Below, piece after piece: positions 26,593 to 33,745 of a stretch of 64,000 nt of DNA (within the stretch, counting starts at the first letter, position 1; each line of letters starts with the position of its first letter). The notes under the pieces were generated by a model. That model was not told the origin of the DNA. It saw only the letters and a program-made list of their open reading frames with translations, and did not search any database. The DNA lies in assembly GCF_024300625.1 (NCBI RefSeq), contig NZ_CP101322.1, positions 943,992-1,007,991 on the forward strand. Reading direction: 5' to 3'. Source of the stretch: Halovivax gelatinilyticus. Lineage in GTDB: Archaea; Halobacteriota; Halobacteria; Halobacteriales; Natrialbaceae. The position numbers and the translations under genes were made by a program.

Positions 26593-27486
26593 CTACTGTG
26601 ACCCAGATTGGGGTCCGGACGTCGCACGCGACCGGATCACCGCGGCCAGCCGATCGTAGAAGTCGGGTTCGTACTTCGTCGCGGCGTCGATCGTCGGTCG
26701 GGCGTTCGTCTCGTTCACCACGACACGATCGTCCGTCGCGAGGAGGTCGACTCCCAGGACGTCGATTTCGAGCGTCCGCGCGACTGACTCGGCGAGTTCG
26801 CGAAGCTCGTCGGGGAGATCGACGCCGCGTGCTTCGGCTCCGCGATGGACGTTGTGCTTCCACTGGCCAGCCTCGCGTTCGGCGTCGGGAAGTCGGCGTT
26901 CGACCGCGCCGGCGTACTCGCCGGCCAGGACCATCACGCGATAGTCGGTCGCCCCTGGAACGAACTCCTGGACGAGAAACGACTTGTCGCCGGTCGCGCG
27001 ATAGTCCTGAACCAGTCCGAGGTAATCGCAGATGCCGAGAAACGAGTCGAGGTCGTGGGCCTTCGCGACGCCGACGCCGCGCGTCGTCGAGTTCGGCTTG
27101 ATCACGACGGGCGGGTCGAGCCGTTCGAACGCCTCCCGAAGCTCGTCCTCGTCGACGGGATTCGAGACGTAGACGGACTCCGGGATCGGGAGACCGCCAC
27201 GTTCGAGTCCGGCGAGCACCCCCGCCTTGTTTCGCGACGTGAGGACCGCCTCCAGTCCGTTTACCCACGGCACGTCGAGCATGGCGTCGGCGACGCCGCC
27301 TTCCATCACCCGGCCGGGGTAGACGAAGCCGACGTCGTAGGCGTCGGAATCGAACGGAGCGTCCGCACCGAGCGGGAAGACGCCCTCGCGGACCGGGACG
27401 TGGTGACATCGTATACCGCGCTCTGCGAGGGGCGGTCGCATTCGCTCGAACGTCTCCTTTCGGTTCGCCACCGCCAGATCGATCAT
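26593..27486 (-). CDS. RimK-family ATP-grasp ligase
   Basis: A 297-residue ATP-grasp enzyme that forms amide bonds through acyl-phosphate intermediates. The nucleotide-binding pieces are VVIKPNSTTRGVGVAK (about residues 126-141), SFLVQEFVP, and the metal-binding end VLGVDLLA followed by VVVNETNARPTID. RimK relatives add glutamate to ribosomal protein S6, F420 or tetrahydromethanopterin, or act in lysine biosynthesis (LysX); the substrate here cannot be read from the sequence. Its nearest same-strand neighbour upstream is rpl10e, 446 bases away. Confidence 0.88.
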   Translation of the reverse strand: MIDLAVANRKETFERMRPPLAERGIRCHHVPVREGVFPLGADAPFDSDAYDVGFVYPGRVMEGGVADAMLDVPWVNGLEAVLTSRNKAGVLAGLERGGLPIPESVYVSNPVDEDELREAFERLDPPVVIKPNSTTRGVGVAKAHDLDSFLGICDYLGLVQDYRATGDKSFLVQEFVPGATDYRVMVLAGEYAGAVERRLPDAEREAGQWKHNVHRGAEARGVDLPDELRELAESVARTLEIDVLGVDLLATDDRVVVNETNARPTIDAATKYEPDFYDRLAAVIRSRATSGPQSGSQ

Positions 27487-27743
27487 TCGAGTGTAACTCG
27501 GCGCGGCGGTGACGTAAACGTGACCACCGAGAGCGCGAAAGTGGGGTCGTCGAATCGCGTCCCACGGACCGGTGACGTCGGCGATCCCGTCGAAGACCGG
27601 CGTCGGCCGGGGTGGCGGAGGAGAACGACCGCCGCCTGTCGAAGACGGTTACTCGTGCGTGGCCGCGAGCGCGTGATCGCGCCAGCGATCCGCGCGACCC
27701 GGGGAAAGGCTGGTCTTCCTGAGAACGCTCTCCGCGAGCGAAG

Positions 27744-27770
27744 CGCGGTCCGAACGCGGCGAGGACCGCG
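27744..27770. repeat. Hairpin 1 of the post-rpl10e array
   Basis: CGCGGTCC (27744-27751) pairs perfectly with GGACCGCG (27763-27770) across an 11-base loop. Confidence 0.6.
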
Positions 27771-27779
27771 AAAACGCGA

Positions 27780-27792
27780 ACGGTGAAACCGT
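27780..27792. repeat. Hairpin 2 of the post-rpl10e array
   Basis: ACGGT (27780-27784) pairs with ACCGT (27788-27792) across the triloop GAA. It is short, but it is the second of four successive stems. Confidence 0.4.
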
Positions 27793-27834
27793 GAGCGAAC
27801 GGACGTGAGCGAGCGGGCCGACGAGCGACCGAGA

Positions 27835-27853
27835 AGCCGCGCGACGCGCGGCT
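27835..27853. repeat. Hairpin 3 of the post-rpl10e array
   Basis: AGCCGCGCG (27835-27843) and CGCGCGGCT (27845-27853) are perfect 9-base complementary arms around a single A. Confidence 0.6.
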
Positions 27854-27884
27854 GGCGGGGAGCGAGGAGTGCTTTTCATCAACG

Positions 27885-27925
27885 TTTTGCCGAGGGCGCG
27901 GCGCAGCCGCGCCCACAGCGCAAAA
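27885..27925 (-). terminator. Large hairpin 8 bases after the rpl10e stop, candidate terminator
   Basis: An inner perfect 9-bp stem GGGCGCGGC/GCCGCGCCC (27894-27902 and 27906-27914, loop GCA) is enclosed by TTTTGC (27885-27890) and GCAAAA (27920-27925). The two stems form one interrupted hairpin beginning just after the rpl10e stop codon on the transcribed strand. It may terminate or protect the rpl10e mRNA. Confidence 0.55.
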
Positions 27926-27932
27926 GGTTGGT

Positions 27933-28463
27933 TTACGAAACCAGTTCCTGTTCGCCCTTCTCGACGACGATCCGACACGGCGGCGTGATCTTGTTGTAGG
28001 CGCGTCGGAGCGCGTCTTTCGCGAACTCGGCGTCGTCGACGTCACACCAGATGGTGAAGATGCGATCGCCGGCGTCGATGCGTGCGGCGGTGCCGACGAT
28101 CTTGCCGAACGACTGGCGCATTCCGTCGGAGACACGGTCGGCGCCGGCCCCGGTCGCCTGCTTGTTCTCCCGGATGACGTGGTGGGGGAACTTACGGAGG
28201 ATCATCTTGTAGTTGCCCTCGCCGGCGTTCTTGATCATGTGTCGGTTACCCGAAAGCCGTGAAGCTTCGAGGCTGCCGTGTCGGATCTGGACGGCTTCTT
28301 CGGTCACGAGGCTGATCTGGACGGGGTAGTCGTCGGGATCGGCGGTGACGTCGCCCATCTTGTGCTGTGCGATCTTCGAACCCGGGATGCCGGTGATGTA
28401 CTCGCGTCGCGTGTACGCCGGTTTGTCAATATCCCGGTACATCGAGGCGGGTTTGTCGGACAT
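27933..28463 (-). CDS. rpl10e: 50S ribosomal protein L16/L10e
   Basis: Archaeal uL16 (L10e), 176 residues, located near the peptidyl transferase centre and the A-site tRNA. Signature segments are [21 protein letters not shown] near the N-terminus, [20 protein letters not shown] and [21 protein letters not shown] in the middle, and [20 protein letters not shown] near the end. It stands alone on the minus strand, divergent from the M50 protease gene, with a large hairpin directly downstream. Confidence 0.97.
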   Translation of the reverse strand: MSDKPASMYRDIDKPAYTRREYITGIPGSKIAQHKMGDVTADPDDYPVQISLVTEEAVQIRHGSLEASRLSGNRHMIKNAGEGNYKMILRKFPHHVIRENKQATGAGADRVSDGMRQSFGKIVGTAARIDAGDRIFTIWCDVDDAEFAKDALRRAYNKITPPCRIVVEKGEQELVS

Positions 28464-28598
28464 GGTTGTGATTACTTACCGGAACCGAAGCCCAGAACGC
28501 GGATAAAGGCTTCGAACCGCGAACGCGCCGACGAACCCTGCGAATAGCTACCGACCGCCAGCGTGTGTACAGCCAGACGACTGGAGAGACCGTCGGGT

Positions 28599-28606
28599 CG
28601 TTTAAG
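28599..28606 (+). promoter_or_regulatory. Promoter TATA-like box of the M50 protease gene
   Basis: CGTTTAAG lies 25-32 bases before ATG 28631, consistent with a leaderless transcript. Confidence 0.55.
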
Positions 28607-28630
28607 GGGACAGCGAGGCTATCAGTCGGT

Positions 28631-29812
28631 ATGTGGAAGAGTTTCCGGATCGGTTCGCTCTTCGGGATTCCGATCAAACTAGATATCACGTTCTTGCTGA
28701 TCCTGCCCATCTTCGCCTACCTCATCGGTGCCCAGATCGAAGTGGCAGGCGAGCTGTTCAACGAGACGATGGGAGCCGGGATCGACGTCGCCGCGCTCAC
28801 CGGCGGGACGACGCCGTACCTCTGGGGATTGCTCGCCGCCATCGGGCTCTTCATCGGCGTCGTGTTACACGAACTGGGCCACTCGCTGACCGCCCAGCGC
28901 TACGGCTATCCCATCGACTCGATCACGCTCTGGCTGCTCGGCGGGATCGCCGCCCTCTCGGAGATGCCCGAAAACTGGCGACAGGAGTTCGGCATCGCGA
29001 TCGCCGGACCGATCGTCTCCGTCCTGGTCGGTATCGGTTCCTACGGCCTGTTTCTGGCCACGCCCGAGAGCTTCGACGGGGCGCGATTCATCTTCGCCTA
29101 CCTGGCCATCTTGAACATCGCGCTCGCCGTCTTCAACATGCTCCCGGCGTTTCCCATGGACGGCGGGCGGATCCTCCGGGCGCTGCTGGCGCGAAACCAG
29201 CCGTACGCGAAGGCGACCCAGCAAGCGGCCGCCATCGGCAAGGGCTTCGCCGTGTTGATGGGGCTGTTCGGACTGTTCGCCTGGAACCCGGTGCTGATCG
29301 CCGTCGCGCTCTTCGTCTACATCGCCGCCTCCGGCGAGTCACAACAGGTGACGATGAAGGCCGCCTTCCAGGACGTCTCCGTCGCCGACATCATGACGCC
29401 CGCCGGTCGCCTCCAGACGGTCACGACGGACACGAGCGTCGAGCAACTCGTCCAGCGCATGTTCCAGGAGCGCCACACCGCCTACCCGGTCCTCGAAGAC
29501 GGCTACCTGGTCGGGATCGTGACGCTCACCGACGCGCGCAACGTCAAACCCGTCGAACGAGACGCCTACACGGTCGAGGAGATTCTGACGAGCGACCTCG
29601 AGACGATCGGTCCCGAGGCCGACGTGATGACGGCCATCGAGCGGATGCGCGAGCGTAACGTCGACCGACTGCTCGTCATCGACCGCGACGAAGGATGGGG
29701 CGACGACAACGGCGACCTGATCGGCATCATCTCGCGATCCGACGTCATGACGGCGCTGAACGTGGTCCAGCAGAGCGGGTCGGTGACCCCGAGCGCCCAG
29801 CGGGTCGCCTAA
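28631..29812 (+). CDS. M50-family intramembrane metalloprotease with CBS domains
   Basis: A site-2-protease-type membrane enzyme of 393 residues. The zinc site is H80-E81-x2-H84 (VVLHELGHS), with the third ligand D177 in NMLPAFPMDGGR. Around six transmembrane segments fill residues 12-240. Two CBS domains follow (about 245-300 and 305-385), which usually bind adenine nucleotides and regulate the protease. ATG 28631 (MWKSFRIG) is supported by the promoter position. Substrates are unknown; relatives cleave membrane-anchored regulators. The stop codon lies in a palindrome shared with the converging HNH gene. Confidence 0.92.
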   Translation: MWKSFRIGSLFGIPIKLDITFLLILPIFAYLIGAQIEVAGELFNETMGAGIDVAALTGGTTPYLWGLLAAIGLFIGVVLHELGHSLTAQRYGYPIDSITLWLLGGIAALSEMPENWRQEFGIAIAGPIVSVLVGIGSYGLFLATPESFDGARFIFAYLAILNIALAVFNMLPAFPMDGGRILRALLARNQPYAKATQQAAAIGKGFAVLMGLFGLFAWNPVLIAVALFVYIAASGESQQVTMKAAFQDVSVADIMTPAGRLQTVTTDTSVEQLVQRMFQERHTAYPVLEDGYLVGIVTLTDARNVKPVERDAYTVEEILTSDLETIGPEADVMTAIERMRERNVDRLLVIDRDEGWGDDNGDLIGIISRSDVMTALNVVQQSGSVTPSAQRVA

Positions 29813-29823
29813 GTTAGGCGACC
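29803..29823. repeat. Perfect 21-base palindrome containing two converging stop codons
   Basis: GGTCGCCTAA (29803-29812) and TTAGGCGACC (29814-29823) are exact complements around a single G. TAA at 29810-29812 ends the M50 gene and TTA at 29814-29816 is the stop of the HNH gene on the other strand. The element could act as a bidirectional terminator. Confidence 0.75.
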
Positions 29824-30656
29824 TCCGTCGGACCCGCTGGTGCGGACGTCGACCGATCGATCCCGGTCAATTCCCGGAGCCGATCCGGGTCGATGTGGCC
29901 GAAATCGGCCTTCCGGTGACAGGGCGGACACAGCGTCGCGACGTTGTCGAGTCTGTGGGCGTCGACCTTCTCGAACTCGTTGGACTCGATATACACCCGA
30001 ACGGGTACGAGGTGGTGAACGTCGGGATTACGACCGAGGTCCTCCCGGTCCGTTCCACAGCGGACGCACGCGTAGTCGTCTCGTTCGAGCGCGGCCCGTC
30101 GGGTGGCGTACCACCCGGTTCCGTACGCTTCGTTGCCCCCTCCCTTCCAGTTCGGATGCCCCTCGCCGGTGAACGAATCGGAGAGCCACGACCGCCGGCA
30201 CTCCTCGCTACAGAGGACCGCTTCGCCGGTCGCATTGCTCGGGTAGCGCCGGATCAGTTCGGCACAGACGGTACACTCGAGTTCGAGTTTCCCGCCGGAC
30301 CAGCGTGGATTTCGCTTTCCGTCGAGTGATGGTGGTTTACGCCACGCCTCAGATTCGACGCAGTCAGCACAGTACAATCCGACTTTCTCTGACGGATAGT
30401 ACTCGAACGTGGCCCCACAGAGGACACATTGCGTCGATCGCTTCTTCCCCTGGAAATTGGGCGCGTTTTCACCCTCGAACGAAATCTCGTCGAGACAGGC
30501 CTGGGTACAATATTTCTTCTCATATTCGCTGTGAAAACGGTCACCGCAACGCGCACAGGTTCGGTTTGGAAGGCGCTCCCCGTGTCCCTGGCTGTGGTGT
30601 ACGGCGCGGCCGCGCTTGCTATCGAACGACCGGTCACAGGACGGACAATCGTACAT
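29814..30656 (-). CDS. HNH endonuclease with four additional zinc knuckles
   Basis: A 280-residue protein with five successive Cys-rich units: C4/C7-H20/H25 (C2H2 type), C34/C37-C50/C54, C77/C80-C96/C99, C128/C131-C149/C153, then the HNH domain at residues 187-250. The latter has C197/C200, the catalytic pair H214/H215 (DVHHLVPV), N238 and C243/C246-H247 (CPPCHRKAD). HNH nucleases cut DNA, usually as homing, restriction or phage enzymes. There is no methyltransferase or terminase nearby. The upstream end is 123 bases from tRNA-His. Base composition is slightly less G/C-rich than neighbours. Confidence 0.88.
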   Translation of the reverse strand: MYDCPSCDRSFDSKRGRAVHHSQGHGERLPNRTCARCGDRFHSEYEKKYCTQACLDEISFEGENAPNFQGKKRSTQCVLCGATFEYYPSEKVGLYCADCVESEAWRKPPSLDGKRNPRWSGGKLELECTVCAELIRRYPSNATGEAVLCSEECRRSWLSDSFTGEGHPNWKGGGNEAYGTGWYATRRAALERDDYACVRCGTDREDLGRNPDVHHLVPVRVYIESNEFEKVDAHRLDNVATLCPPCHRKADFGHIDPDRLRELTGIDRSTSAPAGPTEVA

Positions 30657-30779
30657 TGGATTACCATCGTCGGTAGGGGATAAAACCGAGACGGGTCCGT
30701 TTCCGATTCCGATAGTACCGCATCAATTTGGCGTGACGAACAGTCTCCTGGATCGGAATTGATGTCAGAAAAATTATGA

Positions 30780-30852
30780 GTCCGGGTGCGAGAATCGAAC
30801 CCACTTCTCAGCCTCCACAAGGCTGAAGGATAACCATTACCCCAACCCGGAC
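30780..30852 (-). tRNA. tRNA-His (anticodon GTG)
   Basis: A 73-nt tRNA on the minus strand including the genome-encoded G-1 that pairs with C73, the histidine identity element. The anticodon stem CAGCC/GGCTG closes loop TTGTGGA with anticodon GTG; the T arm contains GTTCGATTC; the acceptor stem is TCCGGGT/ACCCGGA plus the G-1:C73 pair. No intron and no encoded CCA. Confidence 0.96.
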
Positions 30853-30884
30853 ACGTCTGCACTCGACAGTAATCACCGAGGAAG

Positions 30885-30893
30885 TGAAATACG
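30885..30893 (-). promoter_or_regulatory. Probable promoter of tRNA-His
   Basis: On the minus strand CGTATTTCA lies about 33-41 bases before the mature 5' end. It is the only A/T-rich element in this interval. Confidence 0.4.
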
Positions 30894-31024
30894 TTACGCC
30901 TCGATTCCACCCCTGCCACCAGCTATCACTCTATCGGAACTGTCGGCACGCGTTCGTCCTGATCTGACCCGAAGGATCTGACCCGAATCACTTTTCGCCG
31001 TGTGCGCGTTAGGACGACCAACGC

Positions 31025-31480
31025 GTGGCCATCACCGAGAAGATCTACCTCAAGAATCACCGCCAGCTCTGTTCGCAGCTAGAGACGAACGTCCCGAAAG
31101 GGGCGTTCAAAGGGGCGACGTTGGACCTGCTCTTTCAGGGCGACGGACTCGAGAAGGTGGACGACGCGACCCGCGAGCGGGTGCTCGATTTCGCGAGTGA
31201 CTTTCTCGACTGTGATTGCCAGGACAATCCCTACTGTGGCTGTCCGGAGCGAAAGTTCATCCGGTACCTGCTAGAGCTTCGGGCGCAGGGGCTCGGACCG
31301 GCCGCCATCGTCGACGTCATGAGCGACGACTACCTGGTGTACGCCTACGAAGGGGACATTCTCTCGTTTCTCGACAGCGGCGTCCGCACGCTCGAAGCGG
31401 CCGAAGGCCTGGCTCGCGTCGACGGACGACCGGACGATCAGGAATCGATCCGTCGGGCAAAGCAGGATCTCGCGCGGTAA
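31025..31480 (+). CDS. DUF5814-like Cys-cluster protein
   Basis: A 151-residue protein with a tight cysteine cluster C63-x-C65-x5-C71-x-C73 (LDCDCQDNPYCGCPERK) in its middle, then a helical acidic C-terminal half. The N-terminal segment ITEKIYLKNHRQLCSQL and the cluster match a haloarchaeal domain I recall as DUF5814. The related domain also appears in helicase-like proteins, but no helicase motifs are present here, so function is unknown. The start is GTG 31025. Four close cysteines suggest a zinc or iron-sulfur site. Confidence 0.75.
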   Translation: MAITEKIYLKNHRQLCSQLETNVPKGAFKGATLDLLFQGDGLEKVDDATRERVLDFASDFLDCDCQDNPYCGCPERKFIRYLLELRAQGLGPAAIVDVMSDDYLVYAYEGDILSFLDSGVRTLEAAEGLARVDGRPDDQESIRRAKQDLAR

Positions 31481-31535
31481 GTGACCTCGGCCTCCTTCGG
31501 CGAGCTGACCGGACCCAGCAGGAGCGTTCGGTCGG

Positions 31536-31931
31536 TCAGCCGATCTGGTAGGGCTCGTCCTCGTCCAGGTCGTCGAGCAGGAGCACCTCCTCTTCGTCGT
31601 CCTCGACGCGGTCGCGCAGGTCGGTGACGTAGGCCTTGTGCTCTTCTAACTGTTCGCGCAGGTGCTCGGTTTCGAGTTCGAGTCGTTCGTGTTCTCGAAG
31701 GAAGCTCTTTGGAACCTCGACCGTCGGCGGGAAGGAGGCCTCGTCACCCTCGCTCGCCTCGAGCTCGGATTCGGGCACCACGGCGACTTGCCCGTCGTGT
31801 TCGATGAGCGTATCGACGTAATCGCGAAAGACCGCAGACAGAGAGATGTCGCGCTCCTCGGCGATCTGCTGGAGCGCCTCGAAGGCGTCCTCGTTAACCC
31901 GAAACGAGATCGTCTTGTTCTTGTTACCCAT
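31536..31931 (-). CDS. Ribbon-helix-helix protein with coiled-coil tail
   Basis: A 131-residue protein. Residues 4-45 (KTISFRVNEDAFEALQQIAE and following ISLSAVFRDYVDTL) form an RHH (Arc/CopG) DNA-binding domain, and residues 75-115 a charged heptad-like coiled coil. The acidic tail EDDEEEVLLLDDLDEDEP ends the protein. The tail suggests dimer or higher-order assembly or a partner protein. It is likely a local transcription or chromosome-associated regulator; targets are unknown. Convergent with the upstream DUF5814-like gene. Confidence 0.8.
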   Translation of the reverse strand: MGNKNKTISFRVNEDAFEALQQIAEERDISLSAVFRDYVDTLIEHDGQVAVVPESELEASEGDEASFPPTVEVPKSFLREHERLELETEHLREQLEEHKAYVTDLRDRVEDDEEEVLLLDDLDEDEPYQIG

Positions 31932-32032
31932 CCTGAGAGGCTAGTTGTCGTGAATTCACTTAACCCTTCGTCAGACGAACTGCTCTCCGTTCGGCCGTTC
32001 CGAGAGCGACGGTCGAACGCTCACTCGATCCG

Positions 32033-32569
32033 ATGAGTCTTAGGGTGGGAGGTCGTAGCGATCGACATGGACCGGCGACCGCGTCCACGGAGGCTGTCGT
32101 GATCGAAGAGATCGACGCGTTTCTCGACGAGGTCGGCTTCGATCCAGATGCGAGCGTGCTGACGCGTCGACAGGCGCAGGTGCTGGCGCTACGCGAACGC
32201 GGCGAGTCACAGGCGACGATCGCCGAGGCGATCGGCTCTTCGCGGGCGAACGTCTCGTCGATCGAGGCGAGCGGGCGGGAGAACGTCGAGCGCGCCCGGG
32301 AGACGGTCGCGTTCGCCGAGGCACTCCACGCACCAGTTCGCGTACAAATTCCGGCGGGGACGGACCTCTACGACGTTCCCCAGAAGGTGTTCGAAGCCTG
32401 TGACGAAGAAGGCGTCAAGGTCTCGCACACGGCACCGGATCTGATGAAGGTCGTAAGCGACGCCGCTGGACCGGCCGTCAGCGGTCGACAGGTCGGGTCG
32501 GATCTCGTCGTGGGCGTAACGGCCACCGGTTCGGTCCGAGTCCGGACGTCAGAGCGAACCGACGAGTGA
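32033..32569 (+). CDS. Tfx-family DNA-binding protein
   Basis: A 178-residue protein of the archaeal Tfx family. The N-terminal helix-turn-helix (about residues 40-85) has VLTRRQAQVLALRERGES followed by TIAEAIGSSRANVSSIE. The C-terminal domain contains LYDVPQKVFEACDEEGVKV, thought to be a ligand- or metal-sensing part. Tfx in methanogens binds the fmd promoter in a molybdenum-dependent way; no molybdopterin enzyme is nearby, so targets are unknown. GTG 32099 (VIEEIDAFLDEVG) is a plausible alternative start, since the first 22 residues are low-complexity. Confidence 0.85.
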   Translation: MSLRVGGRSDRHGPATASTEAVVIEEIDAFLDEVGFDPDASVLTRRQAQVLALRERGESQATIAEAIGSSRANVSSIEASGRENVERARETVAFAEALHAPVRVQIPAGTDLYDVPQKVFEACDEEGVKVSHTAPDLMKVVSDAAGPAVSGRQVGSDLVVGVTATGSVRVRTSERTDE

Positions 32570-32619
32570 GCGGGAGACCCGCCCCCGAACCTATGTCTCC
32601 TGCTGTGGTTGACGACGCT

Positions 32620-33405
32620 ATGGACCTCGGAATCGACGGCAACGCCGCGCTGGTGACCGCGAGTTCGGCGGGGCTCGGCAAGGCGAGCGCGCTCGCGCTG
32701 GCGGCGGAGGGAGTCGACGTCACGATCTGCGGTCGGGACGGCTCGCGACTCAGCGCCGCGGCTGACGACGTCGACGAAGCAGGGTCGGGCGACGTCCATC
32801 CCGTTCGGGCGGACGTGACGGATCCGGACGACGTCACCCGGCTAGTCGACGAGACGGTCGAGGCGTTCGGCGGGCTGGATCACCTGGTGACGTCGGCCGG
32901 AAACCCGCCGAGTACGACGTTTCTCGAAACGACCGAGCGCCAATGGTACCAGGCGTACGACCAGCTGGTGATGAGCACCGTCTGGACGATCGAGCGCGCC
33001 TGCCCGCACCTGCGCGAGTCGTCCGCCGGGACGATCGTCTGTCTCACCTCGCGGACGGTCACCGAGGCCGTCGACGGGCTCTTGCTCTCGAACACGGTCC
33101 GCAGGGGCGTAAGCGGGCTCGTCCAGACCCTCTCGCGCGAGTTCGCTCCCGAGATCCGGGCGAACAGCGTGCTGCCGGGCCTGATCGAGACGGATAGCGT
33201 CGTCGACCTGCTCGAGGCGGGCGTCGAGCGCGGCGAGTACGCCGACTACGACGAGGGGCTCGCGGCGCTCTCGGCGGACGTGCCGCTGGGCCGGATCGGC
33301 GACCCGGCGGAACTCGGTGCGGTCGTGGCGTTTCTCAGCAGCGAACGGGCGAGCTACGTCAACGGCGCGGAGGTGCCGATCGACGGCGGGACGATTCGCG
33401 GGTAG
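32620..33405 (+). CDS. SDR-fold oxidoreductase with atypical active site
   Basis: A 261-residue short-chain dehydrogenase/reductase. The Rossmann signature is TASSAGLGKASALAL (about residues 11-25) and the segment LVTSAGNPPSTTF replaces the usual NNAG. The catalytic Y-x3-K is missing: where YSASK would be expected the sequence reads LSNTVRRG (LLLSNTVRRGVSGLVQTLSR), giving Leu for Tyr and Arg for Lys. A known SDR subgroup (beta-ketoacyl-reductase-like) has this pattern. The family tail SSERASYVNGAEVPIDGG is intact. ATG 32620 is chosen. Substrate unknown. Confidence 0.88.
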   Translation: MDLGIDGNAALVTASSAGLGKASALALAAEGVDVTICGRDGSRLSAAADDVDEAGSGDVHPVRADVTDPDDVTRLVDETVEAFGGLDHLVTSAGNPPSTTFLETTERQWYQAYDQLVMSTVWTIERACPHLRESSAGTIVCLTSRTVTEAVDGLLLSNTVRRGVSGLVQTLSREFAPEIRANSVLPGLIETDSVVDLLEAGVERGEYADYDEGLAALSADVPLGRIGDPAELGAVVAFLSSERASYVNGAEVPIDGGTIRG

Positions 33406-33486
33406 TGATGGCCGCGTTGGCTGGCGGACGGTGGGATTGCCGCCCAGCGGCCTTTGCGCCCGTCCGTCGACGTCGCGAACGGGACG

Positions 33487-33696
33487 ATGATCGTAACTGA
33501 ACACAAGTTGTTCCTCGAACGACTCCGAGAGCTGACGACGATAGAGCAGGAACTGGAGGACCAGCGCACCGTGCTGGCCGACGCGGCGACCGACGAGGAG
33601 CTCCCGACCGAGGCCCGTGAGCAACTGGAGACGACGCAGGCCGAAGACGAAAACGGCCTCAACCGGTTACAGGAGTGGTCGTACGTCGCGAATTGA
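33487..33696 (+). CDS. Small acidic helical protein
   Basis: A 69-residue protein made of two predicted helices with heptad-like hydrophobic spacing (KLFLERLRELTTIEQELEDQ). There are no Cys residues, membrane segment or recognised family. ATG 33487 has only a weak upstream signal, and an in-frame GTG lies upstream, so the start is uncertain. The distance to the SDR gene is 81 bases on the same strand. Codon use fits a real gene. Confidence 0.6.
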   Translation: MIVTEHKLFLERLRELTTIEQELEDQRTVLADAATDEELPTEAREQLETTQAEDENGLNRLQEWSYVAN

Positions 33697-33745
33697 GAGA
33701 GATCGGCACCGTTCTCAAACCGGCGATCGCTACTTAGGAGTACTC

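Larger units (their letters stand above)
27487..27932. other. 446-base intergenic region after rpl10e, rich in hairpins
   Basis: I see no credible gene; several open frames here have no family features and all contain repeats. The region contains four strong inverted repeats listed separately and a GTGAGCGAACG-type phrase (27791-27815) also found downstream of tRNA-Asp. On the minus strand it is the 3' flank of rpl10e. Confidence 0.5.

Noticed and set aside
27744-27925. CRISPR-like array
   Set aside because: The stems differ in sequence and there are no identical repeats or equal spacers; these are separate hairpins.
27649-27978. Minus frame of 109 codons covering the hairpin region after rpl10e
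   Set aside because: It runs into rpl10e, is Arg/Ser-rich and is built from hairpin repeats; not credible as a protein.
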